Below the pieces are notes generated by a model. It was not told the DNA's origin, did no database searches, and saw only the letters and a program-made list of their open reading frames with translations. Positions 25,992 to 35,457 of a stretch of DNA of 64,000 nucleotides are shown piece after piece (positions within the stretch are counted from its first letter, which is position 1; the number at the start of each line of letters is the position of its first letter). This stretch comes from CAVSRC01 sp963762605 (GTDB lineage: Bacteria; Pseudomonadota; Alphaproteobacteria; Rhizobiales; Kaistiaceae), in the NCBI GenBank assembly GCA_963762605.1, contig CAVXLJ010000031.1, positions 62,001-126,000 on the forward strand, read 5' to 3'. Made by a program: the position numbers and the translations under genes.

Positions 25992-27488
25992 ATGCACAAT
26001 GTCAATCGCCTTCTGCTGGCCAGTATGGCGATCGCCATGGTCGGCGGACCGCAGGCCTTTGCCGCACCGCCGACCCACCGGCCTTTCCTGCTGGCGCAGG
26101 CCGCCGACCAGGTGCCGGAAGCCGTTGCCGCGGCCCAGGCCAACGTCGATGCAGCCCGTGCCGCGCTCGACGAGGCCACGGCCGCCGGCACCGGCATCAA
26201 GGAGGCCCGCGCGGCGCTGCGTGCGGCCATCAAGCAACTGAACGAAGCCCGCGTCGCCGCCGGCCTGCCACCGGTGATCGAGCGGCCGCTAGGCTCTGCC
26301 GAGCGGCCTCAGCCCGCTGACCGGCCGCCGCCGGCAGCAGCCAAAGCCCCGCCGGTTCCCGATGCGGCACCGCCCGCCGCCGAGGTAAAGGCTCCCTCGC
26401 CGCCCGAAACGGCCCCGGCTCCCGCAGCCAGGATGAAGAAGCCGCTGCCGCCGACCGACCAGGTCGAGGTGCCGGCACCGCCGCCGGCCGTCGCCATCGG
26501 CAAGCCGCCGACATTCGACCCATCCCTGCTGAAGAAACCGCATCCGCGCTTCGGCGCAGCCGCCAAGGACGCGGGCGTGGCGCCCCTGCCCAAGCAGGAG
26601 GCCCAGATTCCGCAGGGTGGCGCGATCGACGCGGGCGCCGGCCGGACCATCGTCAAGGAGGACAACGGCCAGGTGACCGTTCGCCACGACGACACCGAGC
26701 GCTTCCGCCAGCTCGGCGGCAGTGCAACCGTACAGCAGGGTCCCGGCGGGACGACAACGACCGTGATCAACCGCCCCGGCGGTGTGCAGATCGTCACGGT
26801 CAGGGACAGCAGCGGCAACATCCTGCAGCGCTACCGCAAGGACGGCCGCGGCCAGATCGCGGTGCTGATCGGCCAGGCTGAGCCGCCGACGAACGACAAC
26901 CGCCGGCCGCCGCCGCCGCCCAAGGCCACCTTCGACTTCCACATCCAGCTACCGCCGCTCAAGCTCACCATCCCGCAGAACCAGTACGTGGTGGAGAGCA
27001 GCCGTGCCACGCGCCAGCAGCTGACCCGCACCTTCGAGGCGCCGCCGGTCGAGCGCGTCGAGCGGCCGTACTCGCTGGAGGAGATCCGGCGCAGCGACCG
27101 CATCCGTAACAAGGTCCGCCGTGTCGATTTCGACACGGTCACTTTCGAGTTCGGCAGTGCCGTGCTGCCCGACGACCAGATCCCGCAGATGCAGGCGGTG
27201 GGCGAGGCCATGCAGACGGTGCTGCAGCGCGACCCCGGCCAGGTCTTCCTGATCGAGGGCTACACCGATGCGGTCGGCTCGGACCTCGCCAATCTGGCGC
27301 TCTCCGACCGGCGCGCCGAGACGGTCGCCGAAATCCTCACTTACTATTTCAACGTGCCGCCGGAGAACCTGGTGACACAGGGCTATGGCGAGCAGTTCCT
27401 CAAGGTGCCGACCAACGGACCCGAGCGCGCGAACCGGCGCGTTGCCTTCCGCAACATCACGTCGCTGATGCGCGTCGGCGCGCGCTGA
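25992..27488 (+). CDS. OmpA-family outer-membrane/peptidoglycan-associated protein
   Basis: Envelope protein of 498 residues. A signal peptide (LLLASMAIAMVGGPQAFAA) precedes an Ala-rich helical stretch (40-90), a long Pro/Ala-rich linker (95-200), a Gly/Thr region (205-300) and a C-terminal OmpA domain (about 370-490) with FEFGSAVLPDDQIPQM, EGYTDAVGSDLANLALSDRR and the NRRVAF peptidoglycan-binding Arg. It probably anchors the outer membrane to peptidoglycan. A strong terminator follows 19 bp after the stop. Confidence 0.92.
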   Translation: MHNVNRLLLASMAIAMVGGPQAFAAPPTHRPFLLAQAADQVPEAVAAAQANVDAARAALDEATAAGTGIKEARAALRAAIKQLNEARVAAGLPPVIERPLGSAERPQPADRPPPAAAKAPPVPDAAPPAAEVKAPSPPETAPAPAARMKKPLPPTDQVEVPAPPPAVAIGKPPTFDPSLLKKPHPRFGAAAKDAGVAPLPKQEAQIPQGGAIDAGAGRTIVKEDNGQVTVRHDDTERFRQLGGSATVQQGPGGTTTTVINRPGGVQIVTVRDSSGNILQRYRKDGRGQIAVLIGQAEPPTNDNRRPPPPPKATFDFHIQLPPLKLTIPQNQYVVESSRATRQQLTRTFEAPPVERVERPYSLEEIRRSDRIRNKVRRVDFDTVTFEFGSAVLPDDQIPQMQAVGEAMQTVLQRDPGQVFLIEGYTDAVGSDLANLALSDRRAETVAEILTYYFNVPPENLVTQGYGEQFLKVPTNGPERANRRVAFRNITSLMRVGAR

Positions 27489-27507
27489 CCCGGCATTCGC
27501 AAGCGCC

Positions 27508-27539
27508 AAGGGCGCGCCCTCGCGGGCGCGCCCTTTTTC
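27508..27539 (+). terminator. Rho-independent terminator after the OmpA gene
   Basis: A perfect 12-bp stem AAGGGCGCGCCC / GGGCGCGCCCTT with loop TCGC is followed by TTTCT. Because the stem begins with AA and ends with TT it may also work for the convergent aapP transcript. Confidence 0.9.
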
Positions 27540-27573
27540 TATTGGGGTGGTGGTCCGGAGCCTTCTGAAGGCT

Positions 27574-28368
27574 CTAATGCAGGATCTGGCTGAGGAACAG
27601 CTTGGTCCGGTCGTGCTGCGGGTTATTGAAGAAGGCTTCCGGCTCGTTCTGTTCGATGATCTGGCCGGCATCCATGAAGATGACCCGGTTGGCGACCTGG
27701 CGGGCAAAGCCCATCTCGTGGGTGACCACGATCATGGTCATGCCCTCCTCGGCCAGGTCGACCATCACGTCGAGCACTTCTTTGATCATTTCCGGGTCGA
27801 GCGCCGAGGTCGGCTCGTCGAACAGCATGGTGCGCGGGCTCATGCACAGCGCGCGGGCGATGGCGACGCGCTGCTGCTGGCCGCCGGAAAGCTGGCCGGG
27901 ATACTTGTTGGCCTGTTCGGGAATCTTCACGCGCGTCAGATAGCGCATGGCGACCTCCTCGGCCTCCTTCTTCGGCATCTTGCGCACCCAGATCGGCGCC
28001 AGCGTGCAGTTCTCCAGGATGGTGAGGTGCGGGAACAGGTTGAAATGCTGGAAAACCATGCCGACCTCGCGGCGGATCTCGTCGATGCGCTTGATGTCGC
28101 TGGTCAGTTCGATCCCGTCGACGACGATCTTGCCCTTCTGGTGCTCTTCCAGCCGGTTGACGCAGCGGATCATGGTCGATTTGCCGGAGCCCGACGGCCC
28201 GCAGACGACGATGCGTTCGCCGCGCATGACCTTGAGGTTGATGTTCCTCAGAACGTGGAAGTCGCCGAACCACTTGTTCATGTCGGTGATCTCGATGGCG
28301 ACATCGGTGTCCGACACTTTCATGTGCGGATGCTCGGGCGCGGCGGTGGCAGCGGCTGTTTCACTCAT
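27574..28368 (-). CDS. aapP: General L-amino acid ABC transporter ATPase AapP
   Basis: Polar-amino-acid ABC ATPase of 264 residues. Walker A GPSGSGKST, signature LSGGQQQRVA, Walker B TMLFDEPTSALDP and H-loop VVTHEMGFARQV are all intact. The first 25 residues are an Ala/Pro-rich N-terminal extension. I used MSETAAATAAPEH, since the earlier in-frame start would overlap aapM. It is the last gene of aapJQMP, facing the OmpA gene across the terminator. Confidence 0.94.
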   Translation of the reverse strand: MSETAAATAAPEHPHMKVSDTDVAIEITDMNKWFGDFHVLRNINLKVMRGERIVVCGPSGSGKSTMIRCVNRLEEHQKGKIVVDGIELTSDIKRIDEIRREVGMVFQHFNLFPHLTILENCTLAPIWVRKMPKKEAEEVAMRYLTRVKIPEQANKYPGQLSGGQQQRVAIARALCMSPRTMLFDEPTSALDPEMIKEVLDVMVDLAEEGMTMIVVTHEMGFARQVANRVIFMDAGQIIEQNEPEAFFNNPQHDRTKLFLSQILH

Positions 28369-28382
28369 GGGGCTTCCCTCGT

Positions 28383-29948
28383 TCAACGCCTGTGGCCGGT
28401 GTCAAGCCGGCGTTCCGTGTACATGGAGTATCGCGACATGCCGAAGCAGAACAGCCAGAAGACGAAGGCGGCGAAGACATAGCCGGTCGCCGGCGTCTTG
28501 TAGGTGGTCCAGTTGGAGTCGCTGAAGTTGAGCTGGACGATGCCGAGCAGATCGAACAGCCCGATGATGAGCACCAGGCTGGTGTCCTTGAACAGGCTGA
28601 TGAAGCTGTTGACGATGCCCGGAATGACGATCTTCAGCGCTTGCGGCAGGATGATCATCTGCATCATACGCCAGTATGGCAGGCCGAGCGCCTGGGCCCC
28701 CTCGTACTGGCCCTTGGGGATCGCCTGCAGTCCGCCGCGCACGGTCTCCGCCATATAGGCCGAGGTGAACAGCGCGACGCCGATCAGCGCCCGCAAGAGC
28801 TTGTCGAAGTTGACGCCCGGCGGCAGGAACACCGGCAGCATGACGCTGGACATGAACAGCACCGTGATCAGCGGCACGCCGCGCCAGAACTCGATGAAGA
28901 CGATCGAGGCGAACTTGATGACCGGCAGCTTCGAGCGCCGGCCGAGCGCCAGCAGGACGCCGATCGGCAGCGAACTGACCATGGCGACGATGGCGACCAC
29001 CAGCGTCACCAACAGGCCGCCCCAAAGCTGGGTTTCGACGTAAGACAGGTGAAAATCGAACGTCAGCAAAGCCACCACCACCACGAACCCGATGATGATC
29101 GCCCACACCGTCCACAGCGTTCCGCTGCCCGGTCGCTCGGGCGTGTTGTAGATCGCGAGCGAACCCGCCGCCGCGGCGATGGCTGCGGCAATGCCGGTGA
29201 GGATCGTGAAAACGGACAGCGACAGCCCGCCAAGCGCGACCGGCGGATCGGGAAGCGCGAAAGGCGCAATCGCAAGCACGATCACCGCTATCGCGGCGAT
29301 GGTCGCCACGCGCCCGGCGGGCTTGGCGCTCATGGCACCGGCCACCACGCCGGTCACCACGCAACCGATCAGCAACAGCGTGGCGACAAAGCCGGCGGGA
29401 AATCCGAAATGGCCGCCGGTGAGCAGGATCAAAGCCGCAATCGGGAAGACGACGAGCAGGAAGAGCGCGTTCTCGCGCTTGAACGGAACCCGCGGGATGG
29501 CCATCGGAATGAGGCCAATGACCAGCAGGATCCCGGTCAGGTTGACCCGCCAGCGCTCGTCGATGGGGTAGCGGCCATACATGAACTGGGCGAACTTGGC
29601 GTCGACGAAGGCCCAGCAGGCGCCGGTCCCCGGCACCAGGCAGGCGTCGCGGCTATCGCCCACCCAGACGGCGTGGACGAAGGCCCAGTTGATAATCGGC
29701 GGCAAGATCCACGCGACGAGCGCGAGCCCCATGAGCGTCAGGATGGAGTTGGTGACGGAAGAAAACAGATTGGCGCGCAGCCAGCCGATGGCCCCGACCT
29801 CGCTCGGCGGCGGCGCCAGGGTCGGCTCTTCCTCCAGCCGGTAATAGGCGAACTGCGCGGCCGAGCCTCGCTCGACGGCAGCGCCCTTGTGGTGCCGGGA
29901 AGTGCGGCGCCGCCGGTCGCTGTCGTCCATGATCGTATCGTCCGCCAT
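28383..29948 (-). CDS. aapM: General L-amino acid ABC permease AapM
   Basis: Inner-membrane permease of 521 residues, far longer than ordinary His/Glu/Gln permeases. The N-terminal half carries extra helices and a 50-residue charged cytoplasmic leader (DDSDRRRRTSRHHKGAAVER). The permease domain at residues 300-515 has the EAA loop ETVRGGLQAIPKGQYEGAQA. The central hydrophobic block (about 145-275) is longer than I recall for other AapM proteins. The start follows the aapQ stop by three bases. Confidence 0.92.
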   Translation of the reverse strand: MADDTIMDDSDRRRRTSRHHKGAAVERGSAAQFAYYRLEEEPTLAPPPSEVGAIGWLRANLFSSVTNSILTLMGLALVAWILPPIINWAFVHAVWVGDSRDACLVPGTGACWAFVDAKFAQFMYGRYPIDERWRVNLTGILLVIGLIPMAIPRVPFKRENALFLLVVFPIAALILLTGGHFGFPAGFVATLLLIGCVVTGVVAGAMSAKPAGRVATIAAIAVIVLAIAPFALPDPPVALGGLSLSVFTILTGIAAAIAAAAGSLAIYNTPERPGSGTLWTVWAIIIGFVVVVALLTFDFHLSYVETQLWGGLLVTLVVAIVAMVSSLPIGVLLALGRRSKLPVIKFASIVFIEFWRGVPLITVLFMSSVMLPVFLPPGVNFDKLLRALIGVALFTSAYMAETVRGGLQAIPKGQYEGAQALGLPYWRMMQMIILPQALKIVIPGIVNSFISLFKDTSLVLIIGLFDLLGIVQLNFSDSNWTTYKTPATGYVFAAFVFWLFCFGMSRYSMYTERRLDTGHRR

Positions 29949-29951
29949 TTC

Positions 29952-31145
29952 CTACCGCTCCACCAGAGCGACGCGCTCATTGAACCAGTTCATGAACGCC
30001 GATGTCGCAAGACTGATGGCGAGGTAAACCAACATGGTGATGAAGATGACCTCGACCGCCTGGCCGGTCTGGTTGAGCACCGTACCGGAGAAGATCGAGA
30101 CGAGGTCGGGATAACCGACGGCGACGGCGAGCGAAGAATTCTTGGTCAGGTTCAGGTACTGGCTGGTCAGCGGCGGAATGATCACCCGCAGCGCCTGCGG
30201 AATGATGACCAGGCGCAGAGCGGTTCCCGGCCGCAGACCGAGCGCATAGCTGGCTTCGGTCTGGCCATGGGCGACGGCCAGGATGCCGGCGCGGACGATC
30301 TCGCCGATGTAGGTCGCCGTGTAGAGCGTCAGGCCGAGCAGCAAGGCGATGAACTCGGGTATGACGTGGATGCCGCCAACGAAATTGAAGCCCTGAAGCT
30401 TGGGATATTCGAACGATGCCGGCATGCCCGTCGCGAAGAAGACAATCGCCGGCAGCACGATCAGAATGCCAAGACTTGCCTTGAATGTCGGAAAGATCTG
30501 TCCGGTGTTCATCTGGCGCCGGTGCGCCCAGCGCGCCAGAATTGCGATTGCCACGATCGCAACAAGGATGGCAATTCCGGTGGCGAGGAACCCCTCGTGG
30601 AATACGAGACGCGGGAGGATCAGGCCGCGATTGCTGAGATCGGCGCCGAGCGGCAGGTGAATGCCCTGGCGCGGCGATGGCAAGACCGACAGGACGGCCT
30701 TGTACCAGAACAGCAGTTGCAGCAGCACGGGGATGTTGCGCAAGGTCTCGACATAGATGGTCGCGATCTGGGCGATCAGCCAGTTCTTCGACAGGCGCGC
30801 GATGCCCAGCATGAAGCCGATGATCGAGGCGAAGACGATGCCCAGCGCCGCCACCAGAAGCGTGTTGAGCAGGCTGACCAGAAAGGCCTGGCCGTAGGTC
30901 GATTCGGCGCTGTAGGGGATCAGCGATTGCAGGATGTCGAAGCCGGCGCGCGTCCACAGGAAGCCGAAACCGGACGCGATATGGGCACGCTGCAGGTTCT
31001 CGATTGTGTTCGAGGCGATCCAGAGAACGAAGGCCAGCAGTGCGACGGCCAGCGCCACCTGAAATACGATGCCGCGAAATCTCGGATCGTAGATCAGGGA
31101 TGAACGCTGCGGCGGCAGCCTCTCCGCGTCAGCCTGAACCGACAT
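29952..31145 (-). CDS. aapQ: General L-amino acid ABC permease AapQ
   Basis: Inner-membrane permease of 397 residues that would pair with AapM. RGIVFQVALAVALLAFVLWI begins the first helix, and the C-terminal permease domain has the EAA loop GEIVRAGILAVAHGQTEASY. I chose the ATG giving MSVQADAERLPPQ, with a GGGGGTGG ribosome site; a GTG three codons earlier is possible. It is separated from aapJ by about 90 bp containing RNA hairpins, and sits three bases from aapM. Confidence 0.93.
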   Translation of the reverse strand: MSVQADAERLPPQRSSLIYDPRFRGIVFQVALAVALLAFVLWIASNTIENLQRAHIASGFGFLWTRAGFDILQSLIPYSAESTYGQAFLVSLLNTLLVAALGIVFASIIGFMLGIARLSKNWLIAQIATIYVETLRNIPVLLQLLFWYKAVLSVLPSPRQGIHLPLGADLSNRGLILPRLVFHEGFLATGIAILVAIVAIAILARWAHRRQMNTGQIFPTFKASLGILIVLPAIVFFATGMPASFEYPKLQGFNFVGGIHVIPEFIALLLGLTLYTATYIGEIVRAGILAVAHGQTEASYALGLRPGTALRLVIIPQALRVIIPPLTSQYLNLTKNSSLAVAVGYPDLVSIFSGTVLNQTGQAVEVIFITMLVYLAISLATSAFMNWFNERVALVER

Positions 31146-31162
31146 ATTCACCACCCCCTGGC

Positions 31163-31215
31163 GGTACCGGCTTTGCCGGTTACCGATTGGCGGGCGGGCC
31201 GTTGCCGACCCGCCC
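31163..31215 (-). promoter_or_regulatory. Intercistronic hairpins between aapJ and aapQ
   Basis: Two strong dyads occupy the aapJ-aapQ gap. One has a GGGCGGG / CCCGCCC stem; the other has an ACCGGC / GCCGGT stem, extended by GGT/ACC, around an AAA loop. No U-tract follows, so they are more likely transcript-stability or attenuation elements. Such structures after a binding-protein gene commonly allow it to be expressed above the permeases (inference). Confidence 0.6.
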
Positions 31216-31236
31216 GACCGATTTGACCGGTCGCGG

Positions 31237-32256
31237 CTAGCGGATCGGCATGCCGTACTGGATGCCGCCCTTGGTGGTCCACAGGGCGTTCAAACCACGC
31301 GCGATATGCAGCGGCGAATCCTGGCCGATGTTGCGGTCGAAGATCTCGCCGTAATTGCCGACCGCCTTGAGCAGGTTCGCCGCCCAATCATTGGTCAGAC
31401 CCAGCGCCTCGCCGAAGGTACCGTCGGTCCCGAGCAGGCGGCGGATCTCCTGATTGTCGCTGGTCTTCATCTCGTCGACGTTCTTCTGCGTCACGCCCAG
31501 TTCCTCGGCGTCGAGAAGCGCGTAGCTGACCCACTTGACGATGTTGAACCACTGGTCGTCGCCCTGGCGCACGACCGGGCCCAGCGGCTCCTTGGAGATG
31601 ATCTCCGGAAGGATGATGTGATCGTCCGGCTTGGTCAGCGCCAGGCGCGAGGCATAAAGGCCGGAAGCGTCGGTGGTGTAGGCATCGCAGCGACCTGAAT
31701 CATAGGCCTGAAGCGTCTCGTCGAGCTTCTCGAAGGCCACCGAGTTGTACTGCATGTTGTTGCGCTTGAAGTAGTCGGCGAGGTTCAGCTCGGTCGTCGT
31801 GCCGGTCTGCACGCAAACCGAGGCGCCGCCAAGTTGCAGCGCGGAAGTGACGCCGAGCGACTTCTTCACCATGAAGCCCTGCCCGTCATAGTAGTTGACG
31901 CCCGCGAAAGTCAGGCCCAGCGAGGTGTCGCGCGACATGGTCCAGGTCGTGTTGCGGGCCAGCATGTCGATTTCGCCGGATTGCAGCGCGGTGAAACGCT
32001 CCTTGGCGGTCAGCGGCGTGAATTTCACCGCTTTGGGGTCGCCGAAGATGGCCGCGGCGACTGCCCGGCAGTAGTCGACGTCAAATCCCTTCCATTCGCC
32101 CTGGTCGTCGGTCGACCCGAAGCCAATCAGGCCGGTGTTGACGCCGCACTGGACGAAACCTTTCGCTTTCACGTCTTCCAATGTCGTCGCGTTGGCAGAA
32201 CTCACAATAAGCGCAGCAACGGCGCCGGCCGCGATTGTCAGAAGCGTAGCTTTCAT
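31237..32256 (-). CDS. aapJ: General L-amino acid-binding periplasmic protein AapJ
   Basis: Periplasmic binding protein of 339 residues. The signal peptide LLTIAAGAVAALIVSSANA is followed by TLEDVKAKGFVQCGVNTGLI and DDQGEWKGFDVDYCRAVAAA, highly characteristic of AapJ/BztA. GRCDAYTTDASGLYASRLAL is another landmark. The start is preceded by GGAGGGGT. First gene of aapJQMP, divergent from metC across 232 bp that must hold both promoters. Confidence 0.95.
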   Translation of the reverse strand: MKATLLTIAAGAVAALIVSSANATTLEDVKAKGFVQCGVNTGLIGFGSTDDQGEWKGFDVDYCRAVAAAIFGDPKAVKFTPLTAKERFTALQSGEIDMLARNTTWTMSRDTSLGLTFAGVNYYDGQGFMVKKSLGVTSALQLGGASVCVQTGTTTELNLADYFKRNNMQYNSVAFEKLDETLQAYDSGRCDAYTTDASGLYASRLALTKPDDHIILPEIISKEPLGPVVRQGDDQWFNIVKWVSYALLDAEELGVTQKNVDEMKTSDNQEIRRLLGTDGTFGEALGLTNDWAANLLKAVGNYGEIFDRNIGQDSPLHIARGLNALWTTKGGIQYGMPIR

Positions 32257-32488
32257 GAATACCCCTCCAGCTTGGTAATCCGGACGGCAACGGCCACGCG
32301 GCCGGCCCCCCTGCGGATTACTTCCCTGGGCAGATGCGTCTGCCCCAAAACGCCCAAAGCCGCTACGCTCTGGGTCAATTGACCGAGCCATCACAGGCCA
32401 TTATTCGATAAGGGTCAAGTGTATCGCCTGGGCGGCCGCGATCGGCATCTGCCCATTCAGGTGTCATCCCGCCGACGCAAATAGCAGC

Positions 32489-33679
32489 ATGACCAATCAA
32501 TCCGGCGACGGGCCACGTGCGGCGAAGCCCGCTACCCGCCTCGCACATACCGGTCGCGACAAGAGTCTGACCGGCCCCTTCGTCAACCCACCCGTTATCC
32601 ATGCCTCAACAGTGCTCCATGAGTCCGTTGACGACATGCAAGATGGGCGCCAGCGCTACACATACGGCCGGCACGGCACCCCGACCAGCGACGCGCTGGA
32701 GGCGGCCGTCAACGAAATGGAAGGCGCCGCGGGAACGGTGCTGTGCCCCTCGGGGCTGGCCGCATCGACGGTGGCCCTCCTCTCCTGTCTGTCGGCGGGT
32801 GACCGCATCCTCATCGTCGACAGCGTCTACGGCCCCGTCCGCCGCTTCGCCGACGCCATGCTGGCGCGTCTCGGGATCGAGACGGCCTACTACGACCCGG
32901 CCATCGGCGCCGGCATCGAAGAGCTGTTCACCGACAATACGCGCGCGGTCTATCTGGAAGCGCCGGGTTCGCTGACCTTCGAAATGCAGGACGTGCCGGC
33001 CATCGCCGACGCGGCGCACCGGCACGATGCGACGGTTCTGTTCGACAACACCTGGGCGACGCCGCTCTATTTCCGCCCGCTCGATTTCGGCGTCGACCTC
33101 TCCATCCATGCTGCAACGAAATATCTCGGCGGCCATTCCGACGTGATGCTCGGCACCGTCGCCGCCAATCCGGCTGCCTGGCCGAAACTGAAAGAAACGC
33201 ACAAGTTCCTCGGCATGCACGTCGCGCCCGACGACGTGTTCCTCGGGCTGCGCGGCCTGCGCACACTCGCGGTGCGTCTGGAGCGCCAATACGCTTCCGC
33301 GCTCAAGGTGGCGCGCTGGCTGGCGGCGCGGCCGGAAGTCTCCCGCGTCCTCTATCCCCCGCTCCCGTCCGACCCCGGCCATGCTTTGTGGAAGCGCGAC
33401 ATGAGCGGTGGCTGCGGCCTGTTCGGCGTGATCTTCGACGGCTGGAGCGAGGCCCAGGCCAAGCAGTTCATCGACGGACTTGAGCTTTTCGGCATCGGCG
33501 CATCCTGGGGCGGTTTCGAGAGCCTGGCCATCCTGGCGCATCTCACCTGGGGCCGCACGGTCGCTCCGTGGAAGGCGGAGGGACCACTGGTGCGCCTGCA
33601 TATCGGCCTGGAGGATCCCGACGACCTGATCGCCGACCTCGACGCCAGTCTAGCCGCGGTCAAGCCCCCGACCCCCTGA
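32489..33679 (+). CDS. metC: Cystathionine beta-lyase (trans-sulfuration PLP enzyme)
   Basis: Enzyme of 396 residues giving homocysteine, pyruvate and ammonia from cystathionine. The PLP lysine is K211 in SIHAATKYLGGHSDVMLG; QRYTYGRHGTPTSDALEAA and PSGLAASTVALLS are family motifs. The gene lies upstream of and divergent to aapJ, a neighbourhood known from rhizobia. Its last 20 bases overlap the convergent glycosyltransferase gene. Confidence 0.93.
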   Translation: MTNQSGDGPRAAKPATRLAHTGRDKSLTGPFVNPPVIHASTVLHESVDDMQDGRQRYTYGRHGTPTSDALEAAVNEMEGAAGTVLCPSGLAASTVALLSCLSAGDRILIVDSVYGPVRRFADAMLARLGIETAYYDPAIGAGIEELFTDNTRAVYLEAPGSLTFEMQDVPAIADAAHRHDATVLFDNTWATPLYFRPLDFGVDLSIHAATKYLGGHSDVMLGTVAANPAAWPKLKETHKFLGMHVAPDDVFLGLRGLRTLAVRLERQYASALKVARWLAARPEVSRVLYPPLPSDPGHALWKRDMSGGCGLFGVIFDGWSEAQAKQFIDGLELFGIGASWGGFESLAILAHLTWGRTVAPWKAEGPLVRLHIGLEDPDDLIADLDASLAAVKPPTP

Positions 33680-35357
33680 CCGAGAACAGGTGGATGTCGA
33701 CACGCCGCATCTTGCGCGTGTCGATGCCTTTGACCCGGCCGCGTTCAACCAGATCGAGGCCAAGGTCGTCGGCGTGCTGGCGGAAGGACGAAATCTGCGT
33801 CGTGTCGACGGCGGCGATGCGGCAGCCCTTGACGTTGAGGAAATCAGCGGCGCCCGATCCGTCGGTGATGAGCGTGCCGCGGCCCGCGATGAGCACCAGG
33901 CTCTCCTCGGGAAAGCCGGCGGAGACGAAGATCGGGTCGGCGCAGACCACATGCGCCCGGCCGACGGTGACGATCTCACTGGCGACGCGCAGACCGCTCA
34001 GCCCCGGAACGATCGATCCGAAGAAGCCCAGATAGATGAACGCCGCCGACACCACCGCCAGGATCGTCGCGGCCACGCCCGTGCCACGCTTCAGCCAAAG
34101 CCAGCCGACCGGCCCGAGAATGCCCCCGACGACGAAGGCGGCGAAGGCACCGACGGGAAAGCGGCCCTCCAGCACGGCGAACGCCACCGGGATGGTCACG
34201 GCGATCAGCGGCGGCCAGATCAGCGGACTGGAGGAATAGAATCGGCTGAAAGCGCCTCCAATGCGGGCGGTGCCTTCGTCCGCCACGACGGCGGCAAGCA
34301 TCGCGATCGCCGGGATCGACGGCAGCACGTATTGCGGCAGTTTGTCGGTTATCAGTTCGGCGGTGAGCCACAGCGGCAGACCCCAGGCCAGCGCGAAGAA
34401 GACGACCGGACGGCGGGCATTGCCGGCCAGCCACGGCGTTCCTGCGAAGATGAAGGTCATCGCCGGGCCGGCCAGCAGCGGCGCCAGCAGGGCATAGGTC
34501 GTCGGCGGTGCCTCGAGCGCGAAGGGAACGCCGATGCGGGTGAGGAACGGGATATCGGGTCCGCCGGCGTCGGAGATGGCGACTGCCGCGATCGACGACA
34601 GCCAGGGCAAAGCGGCAACCGCGATCACCACGACACCCACTGCCGGACGCAAACGGGCGAGCCAGCCAAAGTCGCCGCGTTCGACCGATAAGGCCAGCAC
34701 AGCGGCCGCCGCCATGCCTGGCGCGACGACGCCCTTGAGCAGGAGCCCGGCAGCGATGGCCACCCAGAACAGCACCGGCATCGAAGCGGCCGCCGGCCTG
34801 TCGTTGGCCAGCCACAGACGCGCCAGCGCGCCGGCGGCAAGGGTGGTAGCGGCAACCAGCACGGCGTCCGGCGCCGACAGCCGCGCCTGCAGGCCAAGAA
34901 CACCGCTGCCGGCAACCAGTATGCCGGCAATCAGGGCCGCGCGCCGGCGCCCGAATGGCAGCATCGTCCACCAGGTCAGGATCACGGTGGCGATGGCGCC
35001 GATGAGCGAGGGCATGCGGAACACCCACAGCGGCGGATTGCCACTCGTCTGCCCGGTGAGCAGCAAAGTGGCGGCCTCCAGCCACTGCATGCCGCGCGGT
35101 CGCCACGGCTGCATGTCGGTCTGTACCCGCACCGTGGCGAAGTCGCCGGTGGCCACCATTTCGCGGGCGGCAACCGCATAGGAGGGCCCATCGCCGTCGA
35201 TCGGCGGCATGGTCACGAAGCCGGGCAGGAAACAGGCCAGGGCGACGGCGAGCAGCACCATAAGGCTGGCCACCGGCGAAGCCGCGACCCGGTCGGTCAC
35301 CGCCGTGACCTGGCCAGCGCGGTGGCTGCCAAGGACTGCCTCGAAGGAAATCGCCAT
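33660..35357 (-). CDS. ArnT-like (GT39/GT83-type) membrane glycosyltransferase
   Basis: Polytopic protein of 565 residues with about 12 helices. The first periplasmic loop has the acidic D-x-D/E-type site MPPIDGDGPSYAVAAREM, then QPWRPRGMQWLE, both usual in polyprenyl-phosphate-sugar transferases (ArnT/PMT clan). It would use a lipid-linked sugar donor outside the inner membrane; the acceptor is unknown. Overlaps the metC 3' end. There is no arn operon here, so lipid A modification is only one possibility. Confidence 0.85.
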   Translation of the reverse strand: MAISFEAVLGSHRAGQVTAVTDRVAASPVASLMVLLAVALACFLPGFVTMPPIDGDGPSYAVAAREMVATGDFATVRVQTDMQPWRPRGMQWLEAATLLLTGQTSGNPPLWVFRMPSLIGAIATVILTWWTMLPFGRRRAALIAGILVAGSGVLGLQARLSAPDAVLVAATTLAAGALARLWLANDRPAAASMPVLFWVAIAAGLLLKGVVAPGMAAAAVLALSVERGDFGWLARLRPAVGVVVIAVAALPWLSSIAAVAISDAGGPDIPFLTRIGVPFALEAPPTTYALLAPLLAGPAMTFIFAGTPWLAGNARRPVVFFALAWGLPLWLTAELITDKLPQYVLPSIPAIAMLAAVVADEGTARIGGAFSRFYSSSPLIWPPLIAVTIPVAFAVLEGRFPVGAFAAFVVGGILGPVGWLWLKRGTGVAATILAVVSAAFIYLGFFGSIVPGLSGLRVASEIVTVGRAHVVCADPIFVSAGFPEESLVLIAGRGTLITDGSGAADFLNVKGCRIAAVDTTQISSFRQHADDLGLDLVERGRVKGIDTRKMRRVDIHLFSVRGSGA

Positions 35358-35457
35358 CGCGCCTGAAGGACTGCCTGCCTCGTTCGCGCTCGCAAGAAGC
35401 GCGCGGACGATACTGAACTATCGCGCCTCACGGTAGCCGGAAAGCCTTGCGCGCGAT

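Noticed and set aside
28392..31103. A 903-codon plus-strand open frame antisense to aapM and aapQ
   Set aside because: Composition is Arg/Asp/Gln/His-rich without domains, as expected from the mirror of G+C-biased codons; the sense genes are clear.
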